Shown: piece by piece, positions 30,781 through 39,105 of the stretch
Position numbering within the stretch: position 1 is the stretch's first letter
How the letters are laid out: every line of letters begins with the position of its first letter
Assembly (NCBI GenBank): GCA_938036835.1
Contig: CALHWB010000001.1
Location: 1 to 44,144 of the forward strand
Direction: 5' to 3'
From: an uncultured Propionibacterium sp.
GTDB taxonomy: Bacteria; Actinomycetota; Actinomycetes; Propionibacteriales; Propionibacteriaceae
Length of the DNA: 44,144 nt
The notes under the pieces: model-generated
What the model was told of the DNA's origin: nothing
Seen by the model: the letters and a program-made list of their open reading frames with translations, nothing else
The model's database searches: none
Program-made: the position numbers and the translations under genes

Positions 30781-32745
30781 GTGGATCCGGACGATCCTTT
30801 CACCACCAACCCCAGCATGAGGTTGGATCTTTCCATGGTGACGACCGGGTTGACGCTCACCGGTCGCTATCGGCTGGAGCATCTGCTGGTGCATAACCAG
30901 GAGGTCATGACCTGGCGGGCGGCCGATCTGGTATTGAGCCGGCCGGTGTTGATCCACCTGCTGGCCCCCGATGACGAGCGATTGGGCTGGGTGCTGCAGG
31001 CCGCCAGGCGAGCCGCCACCGTCAACGATTCCCGCTTCTTGCGGGTGCTCGATGCGATGGAGGGCCGCGGCCAGGAGCCGTGGTCGTTTGTCGCCTGCGA
31101 ATACGCAATCGGCGATTCGCTGCAGACCTTGCTGGCCGAGGGCCCGTTGGAGACCACTCAGGCCGCCTTCGTCGGGCATCAGGTGGCTTCGGCATTGGCG
31201 CCTCTGCACAATCGGGGTCTGTTCCACATGCGGCTTGGACCGGACGCCATCATCATCACGCCTAACGGCAACGTGAAGATCGTCGGCTTCCTGATCGACC
31301 AGGCTCTGCGGCCGGTGCCCGGGGAGGACGAGTTGACCTGGGCGCAGCAGGAATCCTGCGACATCACCGCCCTGGGTCAGGTGCTGTATGCGGCGACGAC
31401 TGCCCACTGGCCGGTGCCGCCGAGCATGCCCCAGCGACCGTGGTGGGGCATGAGCCCAGCGCCACTTCGCGGGTTGCCCCCCAACCCCGGTACCGCAAGC
31501 GAGCAGTCGTGGGCAAGCCCGCAGGAGGTCAATCGCGCCATCTCCCCGGAGCTGTCGGGCGTGGTGATGGCGATGTTGCGGCCGGGTCTCGGGATGGTCG
31601 GTCCGAGCCTTCGGCGTGCCGACGAGGTCTGCGACGCCTTGGATACCATGGCGGGCACCTTGGAGGCCGAGGAATCCCTGGAGCGCCTGGTTCGCGAACG
31701 TCACGGCCTCGGGACCGGTTCCAGCACGCCAGCCGTTCTGGCTACCGCCGCGGGATGGGCGAACGGGCGGGCCAATACCACCGAGCTACCCACTCAGCCG
31801 ATGGCTGCGGTCGATGTGGATGCACCCGGAGACCGGCCGGATACGATCGGCGCGGCATCGGTGGGCGCTCCCCCGGCCAGCCCACCGATGCCGTCGGCTG
31901 CCGCCTCGGCCAGGCTGGCGCCGCAGCAGCCGACTGCGGTCATGCCGGCGTCGGCTATCTCTCCCAGCCCGGTGGGCACAATAGGTCCGGCGGATATCGA
32001 TCAGGGCACGCCGCTGTCCGACGACCTGCCCACCGACGTGCACTATCTGCGCGAGCGGGACAGCCGTACGCGGTCGTCCGCCGCGCCACGCCGATCCCGC
32101 CGCCCGGGCGGCCGCGGCCGGGGGTTGCGCCTGGTGGTGGTGTTGCTGAGTCTGGCGATCGGGGTGGCGGCGGTGCTGCAGATCGGCTCCTGCCGGCAAC
32201 GCAACCCTCCGCCATCGGGTGCCACCAGCCAGCCCGGTGGTCCGTCTAGCGTCCAGCCCGAGCCATTGGAGATCGCTGCGGTCAGCGTGTTCGATCCGCA
32301 CGCCGACGGGGGCGATGGGCAGGAGAATCCCGCGCAGGCGCCACTGGCCGTCGATGGCGATGCCGGAACGGTGTGGCCCACCTTGCAGTATGTCGGCAAT
32401 CCGGTATTCGGGGGTCTGAAACCGGGGGTTGGCCTGGTTCTGGATCTGGGGGCGCCGCGGTCGGTGACCGCGGTCCAGTTGGCATTGAGCAATGCACCCA
32501 ACGGGATCCAGCTCATGGTTCCGGGCCAGCCGATCGGCCAGGGCGTCAATCCACCCACCAGTGGGGTGGCCGAGTGGCAGGCGGTGGTCACCGATCAGGC
32601 TGCCGGCCGGGATGTGACGCTGACCCCACCGAGCCCGGTGACGAGCCGGTGGGTGCTGGTCTATTTCACCCGCCTGCCGCAACTGCCCAGCGGGCAGTAC
32701 GGTTCTGGGATAGCCGAGGCGACGGTGCTGGGCACGCCAGCCTAG
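30781..32745 (+). CDS. MviN-type pseudokinase with TM helix and extracellular domain (no MurJ part)
   Basis: A 654-residue protein. Residues 20-290 have a kinase fold but the key residues are lost: the ATP lysine position is SRPVLIHLL (His59), HRD is HMR (149-151), and DFG is VGF (168-170). A Pro/Ala-rich linker with a Thr-containing segment (TELPTQP) follows. A membrane helix (about 450-469) comes next, then an extracellular beta-sandwich of 150 residues like a discoidin/CBM fold (GLVLDLGAPRSVTAVQLALS, SRWVLVYFT). This is the arrangement of the C-terminal half of mycobacterial MviN, where the phosphorylated pseudokinase binds FhaA. GTG 30781 has GGGAGG before it. In many relatives it is a separate gene directly after murJ; here murJ is absent. 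Confidence 0.85.
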   Translation: MDPDDPFTTNPSMRLDLSMVTTGLTLTGRYRLEHLLVHNQEVMTWRAADLVLSRPVLIHLLAPDDERLGWVLQAARRAATVNDSRFLRVLDAMEGRGQEPWSFVACEYAIGDSLQTLLAEGPLETTQAAFVGHQVASALAPLHNRGLFHMRLGPDAIIITPNGNVKIVGFLIDQALRPVPGEDELTWAQQESCDITALGQVLYAATTAHWPVPPSMPQRPWWGMSPAPLRGLPPNPGTASEQSWASPQEVNRAISPELSGVVMAMLRPGLGMVGPSLRRADEVCDALDTMAGTLEAEESLERLVRERHGLGTGSSTPAVLATAAGWANGRANTTELPTQPMAAVDVDAPGDRPDTIGAASVGAPPASPPMPSAAASARLAPQQPTAVMPASAISPSPVGTIGPADIDQGTPLSDDLPTDVHYLRERDSRTRSSAAPRRSRRPGGRGRGLRLVVVLLSLAIGVAAVLQIGSCRQRNPPPSGATSQPGGPSSVQPEPLEIAAVSVFDPHADGGDGQENPAQAPLAVDGDAGTVWPTLQYVGNPVFGGLKPGVGLVLDLGAPRSVTAVQLALSNAPNGIQLMVPGQPIGQGVNPPTSGVAEWQAVVTDQAAGRDVTLTPPSPVTSRWVLVYFTRLPQLPSGQYGSGIAEATVLGTPA

Positions 32746-32763
32746 CGGCCGGGGTACCGGCCG
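32746..32763 (+). terminator. short GC hairpin between convergent genes
   Basis: CGGCCGG (32746-32752) and CCGGCCG (32757-32763) form a perfect seven-base stem with the loop GGTA, directly after the pseudokinase stop and 15 bases from the glpD end. There is no T-run, so termination is plausible but not certain. Confidence 0.4.
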
Positions 32764-32778
32764 GGCCCGCCGCCGGTC

Positions 32779-34500
32779 TCAGCCCAGGACCGTGGGCACC
32801 GCGTCGGCGGCTTTGCGCCGGATCGCGACCGCGGCCCGATCGGTGGGTTCGGCCTGGGCGGCCTGCTCGGCAGCCACCCGGGCCTGATAGCTGGCTTTCT
32901 CCCGCCTGATCCGAGCGGCGTCCCAGCCCAGCAGTGGAGCGGCGATCGCGCATACCTCGTCCATGGCAGACAGCCCGCGATCGCGGTGTTCCCGGTTGAG
33001 GCGAATGCGCCTTACCAGGATGTCCTCCAGATGCAGGGCGCCTTCGGCGGTGCACGCCCGGGCCACTTCGACCCGCAGATGGTGGGGAGCCCGGCCGAGC
33101 GGAGCGGCCAGGGTGGCCGAGTCGTCGACCAGTTCCAACAGGTCGGGCAGTTCGCTGCCATAGCATTCGAGCAGGTGGGCCATCATCGTCCGGGACCAGC
33201 CATAGATGCCACCGATACGCTGGGACTGGTTGGTCATGGCCTCCAGCCCTTGGGCCCCGAGCAGCGGGGTTTGGGCGGTGACGCTGGGGGAGGCGGCGGT
33301 TCGTTGCCTGCCCAGCAACGCATCGACCGCGTCGGCGGCCATCCTGCGGTAGGTGGTCAGCTTGCCGCCGGCGACCGCGACCAGTCCGGGGGCCAGCGTT
33401 CGCACGGTGTGCCGGCGGCTGATCCTACTGGTGCAGACGTCCGAGCCCCGATGGGGCTGCAGCAGCGGACGCAAACCGGCGAAGCTGCCGCACAGGTCGT
33501 TGCGCGTCAGCGGCTGTTTGAGCAACAGGTTTGCCCGCCGCAACAGGTTGTCGATGTCGGTACGGGTGGGCACCGGATACTGTAGGGGCTCATGCCAGGC
33601 GGTGTCGGTGGTGCCGATCACCCAGCGATGCTGCCAGGGCACCAGGTATAGCGCCTCGGTGCCCGTGCGATAGAAGATACCAACCGCGGCATCGATTCGT
33701 TCCCGGGGTACGAGCAGGTGTATTCCCTTGGCGGCCAGCACTCGCAGGCCGCTGGCTACCTGGGCGAGCGCGGCGGTCTGTTCGGTCCATATCCCGGTTG
33801 CGTTGATGATGCCGCGGGCGCGTACCTGCACCTGTTCACCGGTCTCCAGGTCCCGGGCCGTCAATCCGGTGACCGGGCCACCGGCACTGCGGTTGATCCG
33901 GGTCACCTGGACGCGGCTGACGGCCCGGGCACCGTATTCGAGTGCGGTTCGGATCAGGGTGATCACCAGCCGGGCGTCGTCGACGAAACCCTCGTGGAAT
34001 TCGATGGCACCCACCAGCGCATCGGGGTCGACGTCGGGGAAACGAGCGATCGTGCCCGCCCGGGAGCGCTGCCGCTGGGCCGGTAGGCACCGGCCGCCGC
34101 AGATGGCACCCAGGGTGTCGTAAAGGCTGGTGCCTGCACCCCAGCCGGCGCGTTCCAGGATCCGGCGGTGCAGTGGCCACAGGAAGGTCTGGGGTCGTAC
34201 CAGGTGGGGGGCTAGGGTGTTCAGCAGCAATCCCCGCTCGGTGATCATCTCGGCGACCAGCCTGATGTCCAAGTTGTAGAGGTAGCGCAGGCCACCATGC
34301 ACCAGCCCGCTCGAAGCACTGGAGGTGCCGGCCGCCCAATCCTGGGCCTCGATTATGGCGGTGCGCAGTCCGCGCGCCGCCGCGTCCAGCGCGATGCCGG
34401 CGCCAGTGACGCCACCGCCGACAACGACGACATCGAAATCCTGACCGGCAAGGGCAGACAAGTCGGTCACGCGTTGTTCGGGATTCAGGCGATTGCCCAT
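32779..34500 (-). CDS. glpD: glycerol-3-phosphate dehydrogenase (FAD-dependent)
   Basis: A 573-residue protein from ATG 34500. DFDVVVVGGGVTGAGIALDA is the FAD-binding Rossmann motif, followed by EAQDWAAGTSSASSGLVHGG and LRYLYNLDIRLVAEM, the GlpD signature. FHEGFVDDARLV and WVIGTTDTAWHEPL are substrate-side motifs, and a C-terminal helical domain (YGSELPDLLELV) is present. It oxidises glycerol-3-phosphate to dihydroxyacetone phosphate at the membrane and passes electrons to menaquinone. A longer reading (to 34584) is possible, but a TAGAAT box lies at 34541-34546, and MGNRLNPEQR looks like a natural start. No glycerol kinase or facilitator gene is next to it, and it stands divergent from a histidine phosphatase where sigM usually lies. 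Confidence 0.92.
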   Translation of the reverse strand: MGNRLNPEQRVTDLSALAGQDFDVVVVGGGVTGAGIALDAAARGLRTAIIEAQDWAAGTSSASSGLVHGGLRYLYNLDIRLVAEMITERGLLLNTLAPHLVRPQTFLWPLHRRILERAGWGAGTSLYDTLGAICGGRCLPAQRQRSRAGTIARFPDVDPDALVGAIEFHEGFVDDARLVITLIRTALEYGARAVSRVQVTRINRSAGGPVTGLTARDLETGEQVQVRARGIINATGIWTEQTAALAQVASGLRVLAAKGIHLLVPRERIDAAVGIFYRTGTEALYLVPWQHRWVIGTTDTAWHEPLQYPVPTRTDIDNLLRRANLLLKQPLTRNDLCGSFAGLRPLLQPHRGSDVCTSRISRRHTVRTLAPGLVAVAGGKLTTYRRMAADAVDALLGRQRTAASPSVTAQTPLLGAQGLEAMTNQSQRIGGIYGWSRTMMAHLLECYGSELPDLLELVDDSATLAAPLGRAPHHLRVEVARACTAEGALHLEDILVRRIRLNREHRDRGLSAMDEVCAIAAPLLGWDAARIRREKASYQARVAAEQAAQAEPTDRAAVAIRRKAADAVPTVLG

Positions 34501-34540
34501 CTTCACCACCGATCCGCGGCCCAGTTGGAATGCCATCCAT

Positions 34541-34546
34541 TCTACG
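34541..34546 (-). promoter_or_regulatory. candidate -10 element (TAGAAT) of glpD
   Basis: On the minus strand TAGAAT lies about 40 bases before ATG 34500. TTCGAA lies 16 bases further upstream as a weak -35. If used, transcription begins downstream of the longer ATG (34584) and supports the start at 34500. Confidence 0.4.
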
Positions 34547-34592
34547 ATGCGGGTCGATGGTTCGAACCGCCTTCGGTCAGCCACATGACAAG

Positions 34593-35327
34593 ATGGGGCG
34601 CGTGAAGTTGCTCATCATTCGTCACGGTCAATCCGCGAACAATCTCCTGCATGCGACCACCGGCTCCTATGCGGGACGCGAGGCCGATCCGCTGCTGACC
34701 GAGCTGGGTCGGTTGCAGGCCGCCAGGCTCGCCGAGGCCATGGTGGTTGGGCGGCAGCCTGCACCGCAGGTGCTGTATACCTCGCTGATGTCGCGAGCGG
34801 TGCAGACCGCGGCCGTGATCGCCGAGACGTTGGATATCGAGGTACATGGGCGGCTGGACGCCTTCGAATGTGGTGGCCCCTATCTGGGCATGCCGGAAGA
34901 TCCGACGCCTTACTGTGGCGCCCCGGCCAGCGCACTACGTGCCCTCAGCGATCGGCTGGTGTTGCCGGCCGGCGCCGATGAGACCGGCTGGTACCGCGGC
35001 GATGGCGAGGATGACCTTGAGCGGGCCTACCGGGGCGCCCGGGTGATCCACGACCTCAAGCAGGCCCATCTCGGCACCAATCGGCTGGTGGCCCTGGTCT
35101 GTCACGAGTGGATCAGCCAGCATCTGGTGCGGGCCGCCCTGGGATTCCACGCCGACAACGGGGTGGCAGAGCCCTGGCTAAGCCTGAACAACACCGGGAC
35201 GATAATGATCGACTTCGAACAGCCGGTGCCGGTGACCGAGGCGACGCACGACGGCGGCCTGGTTGAGCGCGTCCTCGAATGGCACAACAACACCTCGCAT
35301 CTGCTTCCCGAGCAGATCACCGGTTAG
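34593..35327 (+). CDS. histidine phosphatase family protein (phosphoglycerate mutase-like)
   Basis: A 244-residue protein with the branch-1 histidine phosphatase motifs: LLIIRHGQSANN with the phosphorylated histidine, YTSLMSRAVQTAAVIAE, and LVCHEWISQHLV with the second catalytic histidine. The acidic region between them is longer than in classical GpmB (VLPAGADETGWYRGDGEDD). These enzymes remove phosphate from small molecules such as sugar phosphates or nucleotides; the substrate cannot be read. The start may be ATG 34593 or GTG 34602 (VKLLIIRHG), with no strong Shine-Dalgarno for either. It is divergent from glpD, and the shared gap is only about 90 bases. Confidence 0.85.
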   Translation: MGRVKLLIIRHGQSANNLLHATTGSYAGREADPLLTELGRLQAARLAEAMVVGRQPAPQVLYTSLMSRAVQTAAVIAETLDIEVHGRLDAFECGGPYLGMPEDPTPYCGAPASALRALSDRLVLPAGADETGWYRGDGEDDLERAYRGARVIHDLKQAHLGTNRLVALVCHEWISQHLVRAALGFHADNGVAEPWLSLNNTGTIMIDFEQPVPVTEATHDGGLVERVLEWHNNTSHLLPEQITG

Positions 35328-35439
35328 GCACCGGCTGGCGGCCGGCCGGGCCGGATCGGGCTTGGAATAGACTCGCCCAGCCGGATGTTTGGATGACTGC
35401 GGATGTCCGCGCAGCATCGGGCACCAGAAAGGTCGTGAG

Positions 35440-36456
35440 ATGAATCCCAATCCATTCGGGCGCCTCGGCATCGATATAACGCAGCCGGTGGTCGCCGAGC
35501 CGGATTCCACTCCGGTGGAGCCGGCCGCGCCGGTGCGCGAGGTGGCGATAATCGGCAGCGGGCCGGCGGGGTATACCGCGGCCATCTACTGCGCGCGGAA
35601 TGGCCTGGCGCCGGTCTGTGTCGAGGGCTCGGTCGATCGAGGCGGAGCATTGATGAACACCAGTGCGGTGGACAACTTCCCGGGTTTCCCCGAGGGTGTC
35701 CTGGGGCCGGATCTGATGGCGGGTATGCGTGCCCAGGCGGAACGCTTCGGCGCCGAATTCGTCACCGATGACGCGGTAGCGGTCGAGCTTGGCGCAGAGC
35801 CGAAGGAGATCAAGACCGCGGAGTCCGGCACGCTGCGGGCTCGTACGGTTATCTTGGCCATGGGGTCCGGCCATCGAAAGCTCGGTTTGCCCGCCGAGGA
35901 ACGGCTCAGCGGAAAGGGTGTCAGCTGGTGCGCCACCTGCGATGGTTTCTTCTTCAAGGGTAAGGACATCGCGGTGGTCGGGGGCGGCGACTCGGCCGCC
36001 GAAGAGGCCACCTTCTTGACCAGGTTTGCCAACTCCGTCAGTCTGATCCACCGCCGGGACCGGTTGCGGGCCTCGCATGTCATGGCCGACCGGGTTGCGC
36101 GCGATCCGAAGATCAAGATCGTCTGGAACAGCGCAATCGTCGATCTGCGGGGCACCCAGGCATTGGCGGGGCTGGCGTTGCGCGATACGCTCACCGGTGA
36201 ACGCTCCGAACTAGCGGTCCAGGGGCTGTTCGTGGCGATCGGGCACGAGCCCCGCTCGCAGCTTGTCGCCGGCCAGGTGGCTCTGGATCCGGACGGCTAT
36301 GTGTACGTCGATCGGGACACAACCCAAACCAGCCTTCCCGGGGTCTTCGCCTGCGGCGACCTGGTCGACCGCCGCTATCGGCAGGCCATCACGGCTGCCG
36401 GTTCCGGCTGCCGGGCGGCATTGGACGCGGGAAGATATCTGGCGGACCGCCCATGA
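35440..36456 (+). CDS. trxB: thioredoxin reductase
   Basis: A 338-residue protein with an FAD-binding GSGPAGYTAAIYCARNG (39-55), the redox pair C164-A-T-C167 in WCATCDGFFF, the NADPH-binding VVGGGDSAAEEA and a C-terminal VFACGDLVDRRYRQAITAAG that contacts FAD. It reduces thioredoxin with NADPH in the cytoplasm. About 30 extra residues precede the FAD motif compared with most TrxB proteins. Start ATG 35440 has AAAGG at 35428-35432; a longer frame upstream (from 35389) has no such site. The trxA gene follows after 93 bases, as in the standard actinobacterial origin region. Confidence 0.95.
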   Translation: MNPNPFGRLGIDITQPVVAEPDSTPVEPAAPVREVAIIGSGPAGYTAAIYCARNGLAPVCVEGSVDRGGALMNTSAVDNFPGFPEGVLGPDLMAGMRAQAERFGAEFVTDDAVAVELGAEPKEIKTAESGTLRARTVILAMGSGHRKLGLPAEERLSGKGVSWCATCDGFFFKGKDIAVVGGGDSAAEEATFLTRFANSVSLIHRRDRLRASHVMADRVARDPKIKIVWNSAIVDLRGTQALAGLALRDTLTGERSELAVQGLFVAIGHEPRSQLVAGQVALDPDGYVYVDRDTTQTSLPGVFACGDLVDRRYRQAITAAGSGCRAALDAGRYLADRP

Positions 36457-36513
36457 CCGGAACCGCTCGGGCACTGATACGCGTTGCCCCGGAGCATGGC
36501 CGTGGCGGGCGGC

Positions 36514-36519
36514 TAGCAT
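36514..36519 (+). promoter_or_regulatory. candidate -10 element (TAGCAT) of trxA
   Basis: TAGCAT fits TAnnnT and lies 30 bases before ATG 36550, so trxA may have its own transcript in addition to read-through from trxB. No clear -35. Confidence 0.35.
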
Positions 36520-36549
36520 CCCGGTGGAGCTAGAGGAATAGGAGCAGGA

Positions 36550-36879
36550 ATGACAGTCATCGAGGTCACCGACGCGGATTTCGAAGCCCAGGTTTTGCAG
36601 GCGGAGTTGCCGGTTCTGGTGGACTACTGGGCGGAGTGGTGTTCGCCCTGCAAGCAGCTTGGCCCGATCGTCGAGGAATTGGCCCGGGCCTACGCCGGTC
36701 GAATGGTATTCGCGAAGATGGATACCAACACCAACACCGAGGTTCCCATGCGCCAAGGTGTCATGGGGCTGCCCACGCTACAGTTCTTCCGCGCTGGCCG
36801 GGTGGTGCAATCTTTACAGGGCGGCAAGACCAAGGCGAGCCTGATGAAGGTGATAGACCGAGTGCTCGAAGCGGGCTGA
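36550..36879 (+). CDS. trxA: thioredoxin
   Basis: A 109-residue thioredoxin. The active site is W30-C31-S-P-C34, with serine instead of the usual glycine. The fold motifs VLVDYWAEWC, VFAKMDTNTN and the cis-proline loop MGLPTLQFF are complete. It reduces protein disulfides and takes electrons from the TrxB encoded just upstream. The AGGAGCAGGA before ATG 36550 is a good ribosome site. A terminator hairpin follows. WCSPC variants occur among actinobacterial thioredoxins and may shift the redox potential slightly. Confidence 0.95.
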   Translation: MTVIEVTDADFEAQVLQAELPVLVDYWAEWCSPCKQLGPIVEELARAYAGRMVFAKMDTNTNTEVPMRQGVMGLPTLQFFRAGRVVQSLQGGKTKASLMKVIDRVLEAG

Positions 36880-36914
36880 GCCAAACAATAAGGTATTTAT
36901 CGACTTAAACCTTT

Positions 36915-36957
36915 AGCGCCTCGGTCGTCCCGGCTGTTTGCCGGCGATCGAGGCGCT
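36915..36957 (+). terminator. terminator between convergent trxA and parB
   Basis: AGCGCCTCGGTCG pairs with CGATCGAGGCGCT at the outside, and CCGGC with GCCGG around a TGTTT loop inside. The whole hairpin spans 36915-36957 and is followed by TTTG, while the plus strand before it is A/T-rich, so it can end transcription from both sides. The remaining bases up to parB (36960-37133) hold nothing recognisable. Confidence 0.75.
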
Positions 36958-37133
36958 TTGCCGCCCGAGCCACGATGCGACGGAGCCGGTCGGCGCGTCC
37001 GGTCCCTCGGCCTCGATACCGGCCTATTCGGGCCGCATGCCGGTCCCGGCCGGCAACGGGTGTGGCTTGGGCACTCGCCCGGTGCGCCCGGACCGGCGGC
37101 CGCCGTTTCCGACGGTCGCGGCCCAGCACGCGC

Positions 37134-38054
37134 CTAGGGATGCCTGGTCGTCTCCTCCGGGGCTAGCAATTCCATGATGCGCTCCAGATCCTGGGCGTCG
37201 GCGAATTCGATCGTGAGCCGTCCTCGACAAGCTCCCAGCTGGACTTGCACCCGGGTGTCCAATCGATCGGCCAGGCCATTGGCGTAGCTGGTCAGTGCTT
37301 CCGGCAGTTGTCGTGTCTTGCGCGGCCGAGTCGTCGCGGTGGGCTGACCCGGCCGCATCAGCAGTGCGACCGACTCTTCGGTCGCGCGCACGGAAAGCCC
37401 TTCGGCCACGATCCGCTGCGCAAGCTGTTCCTGCGCATGCGCATCGATCAGCATCAGCAGGGCGCGGGCATGCCCGGCAGACAGCACACCCGCAGCGACT
37501 CGACGCTGCACCGGAACCGGTAGCCCAAGCAATCGAAGCGTGTTGGAGATGTGTGGCCGCGATTTCTTGATGCGTTTGGCCAGCTCTTCCTTCGTACAAC
37601 CGAAGTCATCGAGTAGCTGACGGTAGGCGGCTGCTTCTTCGAGTGGGTTCAACTGTGTGCGATGCAGGTTCTCGAGCAGGGCATCGCGCAGCATGGCCGT
37701 GTCGTCCGTCGCCCGGACGATGGCATCGATTCTGGGCATTCCGAGGCGCCGATGGGCCCGCCAGCGGCGTTCTCCCATGATGAGCTCATAGCCGCTACCC
37801 CGCTGACGCACCACGATGGGCTGCAGCAATCCCACTTCCCGTATCGATTCGGCTAGTTCGTCGAGTTCTTCCTCGTCGAAGACCTGCCGGGGCTGGTTTG
37901 GGTTGGGTTCGATGTCAGCTACCGGAAGCTGGGCGAAATAGGAGCCGTCCGGCATCGGCGTCGAACCGCTCACGGGTCGTTCGGCGACCACGTCGGTGCG
38001 TTGGAACAGTTCGCCCAGCCCGCGACCGAGGCCCCCGGTCCTACCGCCGCTCAT
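37134..38054 (-). CDS. parB: chromosome partitioning protein ParB
   Basis: A 306-residue protein. The N-terminus GGLGRGLGELF is the ParA-contacting part. PVADIEPNPNQPRQVFDEEEL starts the CTPase/ParB domain, with the CTP-binding boxes GERRWRAHR (94-102) and ENLHRTQLNPLEEA (128-141). A helix-turn-helix (TKEELAKRIKKSRPHISNTL) reads parS, and a C-terminal dimerisation part ends in LERIMELLAPEE. It loads at parS, slides as a CTP-bound clamp and builds the segregation complex. The start overlaps the parA stop by four bases. Confidence 0.95.
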   Translation of the reverse strand: MSGGRTGGLGRGLGELFQRTDVVAERPVSGSTPMPDGSYFAQLPVADIEPNPNQPRQVFDEEELDELAESIREVGLLQPIVVRQRGSGYELIMGERRWRAHRRLGMPRIDAIVRATDDTAMLRDALLENLHRTQLNPLEEAAAYRQLLDDFGCTKEELAKRIKKSRPHISNTLRLLGLPVPVQRRVAAGVLSAGHARALLMLIDAHAQEQLAQRIVAEGLSVRATEESVALLMRPGQPTATTRPRKTRQLPEALTSYANGLADRLDTRVQVQLGACRGRLTIEFADAQDLERIMELLAPEETTRHP

Positions 38055-38956
38055 CGCCGGTATCCCCGATTGCCGATATCCGGTGCCGTTCGTCCCGGTT
38101 CGCCTCGAACCGGGAGCGACCCCGCGGCGTGCCTGGCGAGTTCGGTGGCGGCCTTCTGATAGGCCCGAGCCCCCACCGACGCCGGATCGTAGCCGAAGAT
38201 GGTCTTACCGTAACTGGGTGCCTCGCTGAGGCGTACCGAACGCGGGATGAGAGTTAGCAGCGTCTGGTCCGGGAAATGCTTGCGCACTTCCTCACCGACC
38301 TGGGCGGACAATCGGGTGCGAGCGTCGAACATGGTCAACAGCACGGTACTCAGCACCACTTCGCGGTTCAATTCCTCGCGGACCAGCGTTATGGTGCGCA
38401 TCAACTGGGTGACACCTTCCAGGGCATAGTACTCGCACTGGATCGGGATCAGGATCTCGGTCGCCGCGACCAGGGCGTTGATGGTCAACAAACCCAGTGA
38501 CGGTGGGCAGTCAAAGATCACGTAATCGACCGCACGATTCTCCAGGTACCTGGTCAGCGCCTTCTTGAGGCGTTGTTCGCGCGCCACCTGGGGTACGAGC
38601 TCGATTTCCGCCGCGGCCAGGTCGATGGTGGCCGGCACCACCTTCAGGGTTTCCGCCGCGGGCGATGGTTTCACCACCTCGGCAATAGGCATTTGCTGTA
38701 ACAGGACCTCATAGGTGCCGAGAGTTCCCGTACGGTGTTCGACGCCAAGGGCGGTGCTCGCATTGCCCTGCGGATCGAGGTCCATCACCAGCACCTGGAG
38801 CCCACCCCGAGCCAGCGCCGCGGCCAGATTCACCGCGGTGGTCGTCTTGCCTACGCCACCCTTCTGATTGACCACAACAATGATCCTCGTCCGGGCGGGC
38901 GCAGGCAGGATTGGCACCGTTTCACGTGAAACGGTGCCAGCCGGTTCCGCCATCAT
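38051..38956 (-). CDS. parA: chromosome partitioning ATPase ParA (Soj)
   Basis: From ATG 38956 the protein has 301 residues. The deviant Walker A is NQKGGVGKTTTAVNLA (31-39 the core), then VMDLDPQGNAS, DYVIFDCPPSLGLLT as Walker B and PIQCEYYALEGVTQL. It forms a nucleoid-bound ATPase that moves ParB-parS complexes. The start was chosen for AGAGG five bases upstream; GTG starts further up (to 39058) would add non-conserved residues. The short N-terminal tail GTVSRETVP is encoded by the parS site itself. It shares a transcript with parB (overlap ATGA). Confidence 0.93.
   Translation of the reverse strand: MMAEPAGTVSRETVPILPAPARTRIIVVVNQKGGVGKTTTAVNLAAALARGGLQVLVMDLDPQGNASTALGVEHRTGTLGTYEVLLQQMPIAEVVKPSPAAETLKVVPATIDLAAAEIELVPQVAREQRLKKALTRYLENRAVDYVIFDCPPSLGLLTINALVAATEILIPIQCEYYALEGVTQLMRTITLVREELNREVVLSTVLLTMFDARTRLSAQVGEEVRKHFPDQTLLTLIPRSVRLSEAPSYGKTIFGYDPASVGARAYQKAATELARHAAGSLPVRGEPGRTAPDIGNRGYRR
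38912..38939. other. parS centromere site inside parA, within a 28-base perfect palindrome
   Basis: The core GTTTCACGTGAAAC (38919-38932) is the universal ParB-binding parS sequence. The symmetry continues perfectly on both sides (TGGCACC ... GGTGCCA) for 28 bases. The site encodes the residues VSRET near the ParA N-terminus. It is the only full parS seen in the window, about 5 kb from the oriC edge. Confidence 0.93.
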
Positions 38957-39105
38957 GTTCGCCTCTGCTCCATTCGCCGGACTCGTCGACTCCACCGCGC
39001 CCGTCCCTTCATAGCTGCACTTTCCGGATCTCGTCCGCGCTCTCGGCGGCCAGTCCACGATTCCCGGTATCCGATCGCCGAACGCAAGACGACCCGCATA
39101 GCACG

